The notes below the pieces were generated by a model. It worked only from the letters and a program-made list of their open reading frames with translations. It was not told the DNA's origin and made no database searches. A stretch of DNA of 64,000 bases from Paramecium primaurelia (Eukaryota > Ciliophora > Oligohymenophorea > Peniculida > Parameciidae), in assembly GCA_905182975.1 (NCBI GenBank), contig CAJJDM010000003.1, positions 545,222 to 609,221 on the forward strand, in the 5' to 3' direction. Shown piece after piece: positions 50,229 to 61,177 of the stretch. The stretch's first letter is position 1. Each line of letters opens with the position of its first letter. The position numbers and the translations under genes were made by a program.

Positions 50229-50252
50229 TTAAATAAATATTAATTATATAAT

Positions 50253-51881
50253 TCAATATTTTTAAACAAGATAAGTAATAAATTCTTCGAATTAGATTTC
50301 GCCATCTCCATTTCCATCACATGTCTATAAGATTTCTTACCATAATTAATCATCTATTCCTCCCATTATTTCTTATAATTCATCCTTACTGATTTATCCA
50401 TCTCCATTCTATCAATTTAAATTATTTAATTTTACAATATCAAAAATTTTGAAAGTTTGTTCTAATTTTATTTTATTTAGAATTTTTTCTTATTGACATG
50501 CTGCAGATACAAAAGCAGTAAAATCAACTGCTCCTGTTTTGTTGATATCAACTTTCTCAAATACTTCTTCAACCATTTATTAGGCTTTCAAAGGATCATA
50601 TTGTTAACTGTATACTAAATTATTTAAATTAATTTACCAGCTAACAATTCTTCTTTACTTAATAATCCATCTCCATTTTTATCAATAGACTTAAATAGAG
50701 TTATCAATTCTTCTTTTTCTTAGTTTGTCATTACTTATGTTGTTATAAACTGCATCAAAGCTGTTCTAACTTTATTTTTACTCTTAATATATTTTGTTAT
50801 AATACATAGAAAGATTATAAATTTTTAAGTTATCGAGTATCAATTTTGGCAACATGAACATTATTTTAAATCCATGGATCTTCATATGCTTACTTTGCTG
50901 TAATCCTTTTATTAGGTTCTCTTTCCATCATTTTTTTAATTAAACTAATTGCTTAATCAGAAATTCCACTCCAATTTTCAGCTATAACGTATTAATTTTA
51001 TTAAAATTACTTGGAAAATCATAATTCCCAATATCAATTTTTAATAAAATTTCATCAGATTATCCATCAAATGGTAATTTGCCACTCAACATCTAATATA
51101 ATATAACTCCACATGACCAAACATCACATTTTTCATTATATTTCTTTTTTAAAACTTCTGGAGCTATATAATAAGGCTAAATGATTAAATATAAAATTTA
51201 CAGTTCCTAATTTCTTTGTCAAAAATTAGTTCTCTTATATTCGTCTAGATGTTCCAAAATCTATAATTTTTAGATTTGCTCCTTATTTCATAGATTCTAA
51301 TAAAATATTTTCAGGTTTTAGATCTCGATGAACTATCTTCCTTTCATGAAAATACATCACTGCAGATAATATCTATTTTAAAAATTCGGCAGCAATTTTT
51401 TCAGTAAATGTTTTATACTCTGAAATTCTTTACAATAATTCACCTCCTTCTAAGTATCTAAATAAATATATATATGCATTTTAATACTCAGTAATTAAAT
51501 AGTAGCTATTTTTATCTTGAAACAATTCATACAATTTTACAATATTTGGATGATCTAATTATTTTAGTATTGTGACTTCATTTAATAAGGTTTCTTCGTC
51601 CTCTTTTACAATTTTATCTTTCTTTATTTGTTTCATTGCTCTTCTTTATCCTGTTTGCTTATGAATAACTAATCGAACTTCTCCATAAGCACCTATATAT
51701 TGTACTTCAAACATTTACCTTTTCCAAGACATTTTTCAACCCGATAATAACTTGTAACTTAGCCTTATTTTTATGTTACAAAATTGTCGGGACCAACTTC
51801 AAAGGTTTCTTGCTTTTTTGTGGAAGGTTGTTTTGAAGTTTCTTATTTCTCTCGTCTTGCCTTGGATCGGCAAAGGCCCAT
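50253..51881 (-). CDS. calcium-dependent protein kinase (CDPK)
   Basis: It starts MGLCRSK, an N-myristoylation-type beginning with a palmitoylatable Cys. The kinase domain shows G-K-G-A-Y-G-E-V, A-M-K, H-R-D-L-K-P-E-N-I-L-L, D-F-G and A-P-E. A junction segment and four EF-hands follow (D-K-N-G-D-G, D-I-N-K-T-G, N-G-D-G-Q-I, D-G-N-G-D-G). The second EF loop has a weaker ligand set. A 26-nt intron splits the glycine loop; others of 20-32 nt follow. CDPKs phosphorylate Ser/Thr in response to Ca2+ and are typical of ciliates, apicomplexans and plants. A shorter ORF start at 51732 is not preferred because it lacks the glycine loop. Confidence 0.93.
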
Positions 51882-52553
51882 TAAATGTAATTAATTATTT
51901 TAATTAATCAAAGAATCAAGATTATTCACAACCATGATGATTTATTAAAATATATCCTAATTTTTATTTTTTATTTTATAAAAATACATTAATCAGAAAT
52001 TGAAAGAGTTAAGTAAAATTAATTATTATATAATGTTTTAAGGCAAATTACATATTGAAAATATTCAATAATTTTGATTCTTCATAAGAAATCTTATGTT
52101 TTTAAATACTAATTTAATTATTAAAGAATTTAAGCATTTTTTATTTTGATTATTTTTTCAAATAAGTAATAATAAAGTAATTATTTTTTATAAAAATTTT
52201 ATATATTTTAATATCTCAAAAGAATTATTTGTTTGATCTAATATTTTATAGAAATATTTATTTAGGTTATTTATTTAATTAAATATTTTCACTTTAAATA
52301 ATATTCTTATAAAGAATGTTCATATATATACAAATAGTCTTTATAATGTTTTTATTTTTTGTCAATCAAATATAGATATAAGTTATTTTAGAAACAAATC
52401 AAGTGATTCATTAATTAATAAAAATATTATTTATTTTGTAATGTGGTATAAAAACTTTTCAAAACAAAGTTGGAATCTTCGTGTTTGGAGGTACATTAAG
52501 TTCATATAATAATTAGAAAGGCTAATATATTATTCAATTAGGATGATATTGGT
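51882..52553. other. intergenic, divergent promoter region
   Basis: About 670 bp of AT-rich sequence. A possible short upstream exon of the small membrane-protein gene could lie at 52,470-52,500; otherwise nothing recognised. Confidence 0.45.
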
Positions 52554-53065
52554 ATGTTCAAAACAAAAGGTGTTTTGAGATGGAAGGATACTGTATTTAG
52601 AATGGCAAGAAGTGAAGCTTGTGTATTTAAACTTATATGATATAAAATTTAGTTAAGAGGATTCAACTTTTTTTTCTTTGCTGGTATGATTGGATCATTT
52701 ATTTGGGTTAAATCAAACTATTATGATCCAAAATATGTTGCACCAAAAAAAGTAGAAAGTGAAAAGGAATTAGAAAGATTGGATGCTGAAGCTGATAAAA
52801 TATTATTCAAAAATAGATTAGAAGCTTATTCAAGACCACATAGAAGTTTAGAAGATTTGATTGCATTTTTATCTGGGTATGAAGGATGAATAAAACTAAT
52901 AGTTCAAAAACATTTGATTAATTTGCTGATTTTATCAGTTATGAAGAAGCAATGAATAATAGTATGGATTAATAAAATGGTTTGGATTCATGGATGGATG
53001 ATTAAGATTAAAGAATGCTTAAATATTACCAAAGAAGTATTGGACGTACACCAAAATTTGATTGA
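52554..53065 (+). CDS. small single-pass membrane protein, possibly mitochondrial
   Basis: About 151 residues with two introns: 30 nt after E-A-C, and 26 nt after F-L-S-G. A basic N-terminus (M-F-K-T-K-G-V-L-R-W-K) precedes one membrane helix (F-N-F-F-F-F-A-G-M-I-G-S), then a charged region and a C-terminus ending R-T-P-K-F-D. Topology and the short Lys/Arg-rich leader resemble small inner-membrane subunits of mitochondrial complexes, but I cannot name it. If the second intron is not spliced, the frame ends at 52887-52889 and the downstream exon loses its link. Confidence 0.62.
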
Positions 53066-53224
53066 TTTTGCAAAAGAATCACATAAACATATATAAAATA
53101 TATATAGATTGTTAATTATTAAATATAATTAATTTTCTTATGTGTTAATAATATAGAATCCGATTTATAAATATTGAAAATCTGGATAATTTTTAACATT
53201 TTTATTATTTAAAATTCAAATAAG

Positions 53225-53668
53225 ATGGACATTTTTGATTAGTTTTAGAAATTCAAGACTACTTTAAAGACTCAAATTGAACATCGTCCTCATTCTTAAC
53301 AAAGAAACACTGTACTAAAAACTAAATTTAATTAATCAACACTTTAGACATAATAATAATAATAATAAGTTTAAGATGTATAAAGGAAAAAAACATTGTA
53401 ACATCATAGAAGTTCAACTTTATTTAGTGCTGCAAAAGAGAATTAAGATAAAGTGCAAAAACAATAGTAACAATAATAAAGGTTTAGTATGGTGCATAAA
53501 TAATTGCCAGAAGTATTACCTATGTAATAGATTTAACAGATGTCAGATATTTTAATTGATTGTAGTGAAGGATAAATAAATTAGTTATCAACCTAATATG
53601 TGGAAGAGTTAGTTAAATTATCAAGCATTATTATGTATAAAGTGAAAAATTCAAAATTCTACTCATGA
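53225..53668 (+). CDS. Gln-rich hypothetical protein
   Basis: An intronless 147-residue frame. It is basic and Gln-rich with two TAA-coded Gln runs, and has a helical C-terminal third (L-P-E-V-L-P, then V-E-E-L-V-K-L-S-S-I-I). No family recognised. Its final Ser codon and TGA form a TCATGA palindrome that also contains the stop codon of the convergent CXC gene. Confidence 0.6.
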
Positions 53669-54684
53669 TAATTACACTCTCTTTTATTATTATATTTAAA
53701 ATTCACTTAATCTTTATGCTTCATGTAGATTTATTTCATAATTCATACAACCTTCACATTTGCAATCTACACCACATTTTTTACCTGCATTATAACATTC
53801 ACAATATTTTTTTAAACATTTACTTTTTTTACAAAAACATTTAATTTCATCATTTAGATTTCTATTTATTTGACTTCTTGTTTATTCAATTAATTCTTTA
53901 TTTTATTCATTATTACAACATTCCAAACATTCACATGTTTCTCCACAAAATTTTCCTTATTAGAAACATTAACAATAAAATTTAAGACATTATGTCTTTT
54001 TACATATACATCCTTATTTAGATAATGGTATTAAAGATAATCTATCAGGAATGATTTCACATTATTTTTCTAAAGTAAGTTTATTAATTAAATCTTCTAT
54101 TGCATTTTGATTATTAGATTCATCTTACCATTCAAATACAATTTCTAATTCATTTTCTTTTGATTTTCTATTTGATATATTAGATGGTCTAAATGAAGAA
54201 TTTCTTTATTCAAGACTTTGCTTTTCACTCTTTTCACTCTTTTCGCTTTTCTCACTTTTTTCCAAACTGAACTTTTATTATTATTCAAATGTTTAACTAA
54301 ATGTTAGACTATTTTTAGGTTATTAATCATTAATATTATAACCAGAAAATCGATTAAATAAATTAAAATTAGATCCTCTTGATTAAAATGATTATATGGA
54401 TTACTTTTATAACATTTGATCTTCCATACTCATCATTGATCTGTAAATCATTAACAATTTAATAAATACTTTTTTTCAACAAACTCTTCATCCTATTATT
54501 TTTATTAACTTTCTCTATCCATTAAGTATTACATCCTTGGGGCTTATGAATTCCTTTAAAATGATTATCTTCCAAAACCACTTTCAGCTAAATTCCATTC
54601 ATTTAAATTATCATCTATCTCATTACCTCCTCTAACAAAGCAAATATTATTTTATTTCTTATCACTTCCTCTTTCTTAAGTCAT
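53663..54684 (-). CDS. CXC-domain (tesmin/TSO1, LIN54-like) protein
   Basis: Two CXC motifs near the C-terminus read C-x-C-K-K-x-x-C-L-K-x-Y-C-x-C-F/Y, followed by C-x3-C-x-C-x2-C: the first near 53,890-53,990, the second near 53,740-53,830. This paired Cys-rich module binds the CHR element in DNA in LIN54/DREAM and in plant TSO1. The N-terminal part is polar with a short E-K-S repeat. One 29-nt intron lies at 54441-54469. It is expected to be a nuclear transcription regulator. The order is normal for the family, and the length of about 330 is on the short side. Confidence 0.9.
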
Positions 54685-54698
54685 TATAATATATTATA

Positions 54699-55132
54699 AT
54701 GAATATTAAAAATATTATACAAAATATAGAATCTAATTATAACAACTCTTATCGTAAAATTAATCAATTGAAGTATTTTCATTTATAATATTTATTAGAA
54801 AGAATATTGAAATTAGTTGTGAATGTAAAAAATCATAATTTTTAAAACTTTATTGTGATTGTTTTCAGAATAATTAGAAATGAAAGGAAAATTTTTAATG
54901 TTTTAATTGTTCAAATTAATTGGAAAAAGTATAGTAGGGAGATTAAAGAGTAATGATGAATTATATCTCATAATTTGATGAAAATAGTAGTTTGCTAAAA
55001 TCACCTATAGTTTAATATAGATAAGGACTTTTTAGAAGAAATGATAGTATGAATTATTCAAATTCTTTTAGTTATTCTGGAAATATTTAGAATAATAATT
55101 ATTAAATAAATAGGATTGCTTGTACAACATGA
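54699..55132 (+). pseudogene. decayed inverted paralog of the CXC gene
   Basis: Starting 14 bp from the CXC gene start, on the opposite strand, a frame with its own ATG and 26-nt intron (54773-54798) reads C-E-C-K-K-S-Q-F-L-K-L-Y-C-D-C-F, half of a CXC motif. A TGA at 54881-54883 then falls exactly where the motif needs Cys, and two other Cys positions are Phe. The frame continues open (Q-C-F-N-C-S-N) to TGA 55130-55132. Loss of three ligands suggests decay after an inverted duplication, though a short truncated product is possible. Confidence 0.7.
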
Positions 55133-55218
55133 AGGACCATATTTATTATAGTAAGATTCATAAGGATTTTATTGAATAACATAATAACTGTAATTATAAA
55201 TCAATTTTGTAATTTGTA

Positions 55219-55454
55219 TCATGGAAGACTCTTTCTAATGTTTTCTAGAGTTTATGTAATATTATTGACAGAAGTAGTTAGCTATAAGTTTATTAAGGTA
55301 TTAATACTTATTCGGCAGTACTCTTGATACTATTTATTTAAGCCTCCAATTAATTGAGTTTTTCTGGTACAGCTTTTAGAGTGACAGCATTTCTTTAAAT
55401 AGCAGCAAAATCATCTTCAATTTATTGCATTTGAGGTACTTAACATTAACCCAT
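55219..55454 (-). CDS. small helical protein, 69 aa
   Basis: Starts MGQCQVPQMQQ. A 26-nt intron (55282-55307) joins two helical segments with a coiled-coil pattern (L-N-Q-L-E-A-Q-I-N-S-I, then V-N-N-I-T-Q-T-L-E-N-I); it ends R-K-S-L-P and TGA. The Gly-2/Cys-4 beginning could allow acylation. Small helical subunits of trafficking or tethering complexes look like this, but no family was identified. Confidence 0.55.
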
Positions 55455-55504
55455 TATATAAAAATAAAATTTAATTATTAATAAATAAATTAATTAATTT
55501 AAGG

Positions 55505-56059
55505 ATGTCAATGAGTGATCAAAGTAAGACAGAAAATCGGATATTTGTTACAGGATATTCAACAAAGGATAAAAATGAGGATGATATCAAGGGTCTTTTT
55601 TCCAAATACGGAGAAATTAGTGAATTTTCTTGGAAGGGTCGTTTTTGTTTTATTGTATTTTAGCATATATTATTTTAGGCTTATTCAAAAGCAGAAGAAG
55701 CTACAGAAGCAGTGAATGAAATGAATTAAAAAGACTTAGATGGAAACACTTTTGTTGTTGAGATAGCTAGGGCCAAAAAAAAAGATGGTGAATGCTATTA
55801 ATGTGGGAGAATAGGACATTTGTAAATAATATAATTATTTAAATTAGTGCTCGTAATTGTAGATAAAAAAGAAGATCTTCAAGCTCAAGTTCAAGGTAAT
55901 AATATAATCTTATTTAGACGTCATAAAAGAAAGAGTAAGAAATATAAAAAGAGAAGTCCCTCCAGCTCATCAAGTTCATCATCTTCTTCATCATCAAGAG
56001 ACAAGAAGAAGAAATAAAAAACTAAAAAAAGAAAATAATCCTCATCTTCAAGTGATTGA
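55505..56059 (+). CDS. SR-type splicing factor with RRM and zinc knuckle
   Basis: An RRM (R-I-F-V-T-G as RNP2; G-R-F-C-F-I-A-Y as RNP1) is followed by a CCHC knuckle (C-Y-Q-C-G-R-I-G-H-F-A-R-N-C) and a Ser/Arg/Lys-rich tail. This order is that of SRSF7/9G8-type SR proteins, which bind pre-mRNA and recruit the spliceosome. Introns are 24 nt (55655-55678), 26 nt (55822-55847) and 22 nt (55896-55917). The first lies inside RNP1, has a length divisible by three and holds no TGA, so retention would insert eight residues in frame. Confidence 0.88.
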
Positions 56060-56129
56060 TTTTAAAAGAATTTGGATATATATCAATGATTCAAAATTAT
56101 CGTGTTTTTTTTGTTGTGAATAAATCTAA

Positions 56130-57234
56130 TCATTTTTTCAATGCTTATTCGTTGTCTCTCAAAATTTAAAAGGCAGTCTTTAACGAATTCAATTATCCTT
56201 CTCTCTTACTAGCATTGGATCTAAAATTTGAATCATATAAATCTTTTTGAACTCTTGTGGTTTCTATTAATTATTAAGTATTCTCTTAATTCAAAGACAA
56301 CTATTTATTTCTTCTCTATGCAATTTTCTATATGTCAATATGTCATTTATGCATACCAAATCATTTTATTTATTCTTTAAAGTACTACTTGTCTTCTGAT
56401 TATCTTATCCTAATTTTTCTCTTAAAATTGAAACTTCATTAATTAAAGAATTAAAATTTTGTTCTGCTGCTGTTTAATTTTGTTCTCTAAATTGCTAACT
56501 CTCTTTAATAGATGCAATTATTTATTCAATTAATTCAATTGCTTTTTTAGCTGTTAATTCATCAAATCTTAATTATCCAGATAAATTTACTTTGCAGATA
56601 AATCTAATAATAAAGCAAGAGGATGTGTTAATCCTAATTCTTATTTCACTTAATTTATTATTTCTTATTTTTCTGTTTCTTCAAGGAATGAACCTTAATT
56701 TGAAAGAACAGCTTTTACTAATCTATTATGAATTTCTTCTAAGGTTTCCAAAGTCTTTTAACTAGCAGTTTATTTAGTTTCTACAGATTAAATTTCCTTA
56801 GCTCTATTATTTCGAATTTATTCTTCCCTTTAATTTATAGTTTCTAATTGTTTTTTAATAGAAACACTAGTAGATGTAAGTGTTGAAATTGATTATGTAA
56901 TTTCTCCTATTTTTCTATTGGTTGTTTAAACTTCATTTTATAATTATGCTAAATTTGCTTCTAATTATTCTATGCTTAATTAAAATGCAGCCATTCTTGA
57001 AGCATGTTCCAAATTTGCAGAATTAATTTATCCAGTTAAATCATCAATCATTTTTTATAACAACTCAAATACACGATCTATTTATCCACCTGCAACACTT
57101 AATTCTAACATATCGACTAATTGTGAATTATATTCATTTGATTCTAATTTATGTCTTAATTACTAAAGAGCAGGACTCTCTGTAGCAATTGCTATTGTTA
57201 TTAATAACAAAACTAATAGAGATTTGTGTGACAT
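56130..57234 (-). CDS. trichocyst matrix protein-like secretory protein
   Basis: The signal peptide M-S-H-K-S-L-L-V-L-L-L-I-T-I-A-I-A precedes a long coiled-coil protein. A block G-G-Q-I-D-R-V-F-E-L-L-Q-K-M-I-D-D-L-T-G is characteristic of Paramecium trichocyst matrix proteins, whose processed four-helix products form the crystalline core of defensive secretory granules. A 23-nt intron (GTAAAT...TTAAG) restores F-D-E-L. The C-terminus is less sure: a 35-nt intron or an unseen shorter one is needed to pass a TGA after N-S-C-L. Family members are usually about 360-390 residues, in agreement. Confidence 0.8.
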
Positions 57235-57264
57235 TTAATCCGTTTTTATATTTATTATTAATAA

Positions 57265-58546
57265 TCATTATTGTGGTTTTCTTTAGGGAATCTATGCAGG
57301 GGATTATTTTATATGTTATTAAGGTGAAGCATACTATTTATTTAATTAAATTTCTTACTGATTCCTTTCTAATACATGGTGTTGGATGAATGGCTTCCAA
57401 AGTTAATTCACCATTTTATCTTAATAACAATGCTCTATCTTATTCACTTAATTTTTAAAGTTTTGGATTAGCTTTCAAGGTTCCTTAAATTTATTTAAAT
57501 ATCTCTATTAAATTATCTTTTTTATATTAAATAGAAGCTTTTCTTATTGGTGATCCTTAAATATCTTTACTTCCTCTATCCAATATTTTTTTATATTTAC
57601 TTATGTTTAGCAGGTTAAATTTATTCTGAAGTTTTTCTAGAAGTTGATTTTTTTTCAACATACTAATAATAAAATTAAATTAAAATACTGGACTCTATTA
57701 AACCTTAGGAGGTTTCTCAACATTTTTAACATTTTATTCTTACTTTTCTAATGATTATTTTTCAACATAAATTTCTTTAGGTCCTGTTGTTGGAGTCTTT
57801 GTTTTTTTATCTTAATGTTCAACTTATTCGCTTCCTTTGCGTTCTTATCCTGATTATTTTCTAGGATTCGATTGTTGCTATTAAACTGGAGGATAATATG
57901 GTTTATTAATCTTTTCAGATTAATTCTATCCTGCAACATCATCTGAAGCCTTTCTTATATATAAATTTTAGAACATTTAATTATCTACATTACTAACACA
58001 CATTTACTGTATTGATATAAGTATTGTGCTTAATTGTTGAATCCCAGAGTCTTTGTAAGTGATTAATATACATTTTCTGGTTCCACATATGCCTTTAATG
58101 GATCTTTTGGATCATTCACTGCTTAATCTAAAAACTTCAAACCAACTTCATCATCCTTAAATGTCACTCTACAACATCCGCCTTCAAATGCTATTTCACA
58201 CTCAACATTCTTCAAGTATTTTTCTATAAGGTAAGCTTTGAAATCTGCATTTGTTTAACTGATTTCATTTATTATAATATTCTTTGTATGTGGAGGTATC
58301 AAGAGAGTCACATATCCTTCATGCAATTTGCAATTTTTGCATTGCTTCAGAGCCTATCATTTATAGATATATATATAATCTTACACCCAAAATTTCTTCA
58401 ATGGAATGCTTTGCTAGTGAGTATTCTTTTTGAAGTGCCACTATTGGTAGATTCAAATTAGGGTCCAAGTTTTTTAGAAGGTACTTATTTTTCTCTAGGT
58501 GTTCTCTTGTGAACATGCCATCTAATTGTTTTATTAAATCAGTCAT
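57265..58546 (-). CDS. La-related RNA-binding protein (LARP)
   Basis: The N-terminal 55 residues (I-K-Q-L-D...N-K-Y-L-L-K, L-P-I-V-A-L, I-E-E-I-L-G) fit the winged-helix La motif. After a 31-nt intron an RRM-like fold follows (G-Y-V-T-L-L-I, then C-R-V-T-F-K-D and a helix). Introns of 21, 23, 26, 25 and 25 nt then link a disordered Gln/Pro-rich tail and a short helical module to TGA 57265-57267; reading only the last frame would give a false separate gene at 57,265-57,661. La and LARP7 proteins bind RNA 3' ends; the Tetrahymena telomerase subunit p65 belongs here. Which subgroup this one joins is open. Confidence 0.72.
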
Positions 58547-59330
58547 TAAAAATTTAATGAATAAATAAAATATAAAAAATACTACGCAATGCCCTTCTTA
58601 AACTTAAACTTTAAGATTATAATATAAATACACCCTAAAACTAATATAAAAACTAAATTTTTATTAATGACTAATTAATTATAGAAGTAATATATTGTTA
58701 ATAATTTATTATTATTAAATTAATATATTTATAATAATAACAAATGCTATATTTTATTAATCCCAATATATTTATTAATTTTTACATTATAAATATCCTT
58801 AGATTTGTAATAATTTTCATAAAAAGTAATAAATATTTTATAAGTTTCATTTTTCAATAAAATTATTGTAGAAATTTAATAATTTGTTTAATAGTTGGAT
58901 TATCCATCCAATAAGAAATAAAGATAACAAAGAATAATTATTATAAAATTTAATTTGAAAGAATTAAACTTTTTAAAATCTTTAATCTTTTATAATTAAA
59001 TTGTGAGATTCTTTAATTTAACAAATTCAAACACTTTTAATATATTATCAATATATATTTTGATCATCTATTTAAGATCTAAATTTATAAAATATTTCAT
59101 TGTTTATAGATAATATATAAGTTTAGGGTTTAAACATCTAGGCTTTATTTGTAATTTCTAAATTTTCCTTCATAATTTTAATATTTTAAAGACATTTTCT
59201 ATTAATTTTAATCATTCAATACAGAATATATAAATAATTAGAAAGTTGATCTTAACATAAGCTTTGGTTAATATATTAAATCACCTAAAAATAGAAAAAA
59301 TTGAGACTTCAATATTAATTTGTATTTATA
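58547..59330. other. intergenic, divergent promoter region
   Basis: About 780 bp, extremely AT-rich, between divergent LARP and TTLL genes. No frame with protein-like composition was seen; one isolated TTTAGGG-like heptamer near 59,123 is not a telomere array. Confidence 0.5.
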
Positions 59331-61158
59331 ATGATTATTAATAAAATGTATAACAATAATGAATTAGAAAAATTGGTTATTAAGGGAAGTACAAGATTTC
59401 AGGAAGTAAATTTTAATTAGCCAAGACTCTTTTAACCAAAGTTGAATATTATCAAATTAAAAGGATTTCAATAAATAGTAGATTTAATAAAGCAATAAGA
59501 ATCTTTTTCGAAACATAATTAGATTCCTTAAAATAATACTTAGAAAAATCTACCTTCTATTTTGGTTTACCCTCCTAAAGCTGAATTAATTACAACTTCA
59601 AAGAAAGAAATATCTATTAGAAAATATAGTGAAACAAGGGTTTATGGCAGAAAAAGCTTTACTGAAACTGCTGAGCCTCATTCTCTTGAACGAAGAAGAA
59701 TCGATACAAAACGAAATAAATTCGCAATCAAAAAGCCTCTTCCAAATAAATAAGAAGAATAAAATATGTTTGAAAATCCTAATGATTTTGCTACAATCGT
59801 AAGTTACTCAAATTTATTAATGATAATTCCTTAAGAGAAAATAGTGTATAAGGCATTCATAACAAAAGGAAATAATGGTTAACTTGTTAGACAATTAATT
59901 AAGTCTAGATCTTGGTGGATATTAATTGATAGTCCTTCAAATGATATGAATCTTTATTGGACATAACTTAGAAAACAAGGATTTTATAAGGACCTAATAA
60001 CTATTACTGGGAATTAATCTACATTTACTAAAGCATAAAAAAAATAAGTTTATGATAAATTTAAGCTAAAATTGGAAGAAGAAAAGTATAGTAATTTCGT
60101 TTCGAGTAATATTTTAAGAGTACATAATCATTTAGAAGGCAATTTCTAAATCTCAAATAAGAAAGCATTGTATTATAATATGAAATCATATTATGAGTCA
60201 ATAGGATAAGATCCATTTAAATTTATACCATTAACATTTCATATTTAAGATGGTATAAAGGATCCTGTCTATTAGTAATTTGAAGAATATGCAAGAAGGA
60301 ATAATATAAATGTGTGGATAATAAAACCAGGAGAATAATCTAATAGAGGAAATGGAATAGAAGTAGCCAATTCTATTTCATAAGTCAAAAGGTTAGTTTC
60401 TTATAGGGAAATACATTCAAATGGTGTAAAGAAGACTTTTATTGTTCAATAATATATAAATAAACCATTATTATACAACAAAAGGAAATTCGATATAAGA
60501 TGTTTTATGTTAATAACATGTATAAATCACCAATTCAAAGCTTATTGGTATTAGGAAGGATATATAAGAACTAGTTGTAAAGAGTTCAATTTAGATGACA
60601 CAGATTGTAAATATACCCATTTGACTAATGATGCTGTTCAAAAATATAGTAAAAATTATGGGAAATATGAAACAGGAAATAAAGTAATCATTAATTATTA
60701 AAAATAAGGTTTCTTTTAATGATTTTACTAAATATGTATAGGAAATCTATAATTTAAATTTTAATAATACGATAGAACAATTAAAGAGTTTATGTACTGA
60801 TATTGTCAAAGCATCTTATTAACATTTAGATCCAAATCGCCATTTCTATACTTTTGAGTTATTTGGATTAGATTTTATGATTGATAGTGATTTTAAACCA
60901 TGGCTTATAGAAGTGAATACAAATCCATGTCTTGAAACATGTTGTCCTCTACTTACTAGATTAATAAATCATTTAGTTGAAAATACTATTCGAATTGCTA
61001 TTGATCCTATGTATCCTCCTCCAAGCAAGAAAAAACCATTACCTGAATTCAAAAACAATTTTGAACTTATTTTTAATACTCCTTTAAAAGAATAATGTGG
61101 AAAATTACCAGAAATTTAATAAGATGATGACGATCTTGATGTAGATGATGATAATTGA
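59331..61158 (+). CDS. tubulin tyrosine ligase-like (TTLL) enzyme
   Basis: About 600 residues. The ATP-grasp core shows W-I-I-K-P-G-E...R-G-N-G-I, then Q-Q-Y-I-N-K-P, K-F-D-I-R-C-F, and the metal/ATP signature F-G-L-D-F-M-I-D followed by I-E-V-N-T-N-P-C-L-E. One 25-nt intron (60684-60708) restores the frame. TTLL enzymes add Glu, Gly or Tyr to tubulin tails, and ciliates need them for axoneme stability. Residues that separate glutamylases from glycylases were not resolved by eye. The N-terminal 200 residues are divergent and basic. Stops convergently, 19 bp from the Myb gene. Confidence 0.92.
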
Positions 61159-61177
61159 ATTAATATATATTTATTTT

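Noticed and set aside
54881..54883. TGA at a Cys position read as selenocysteine
   Set aside because: Two other motif cysteines are also lost, the family has no selenoprotein members known to me, and no SECIS-like element was identified; decay is simpler.
57265..57661. Separate small gene starting MLKKNQ
   Set aside because: The ATG is only inside a 26-nt intron boundary of the La-related gene; splicing gives a smooth frame into the downstream exons.
59115..59135. TTTAGGG-like heptamer suggesting a telomere
   Set aside because: Only one unit, internal and followed by unique sequence; Paramecium telomeres are long G4T2/G3T3 arrays.
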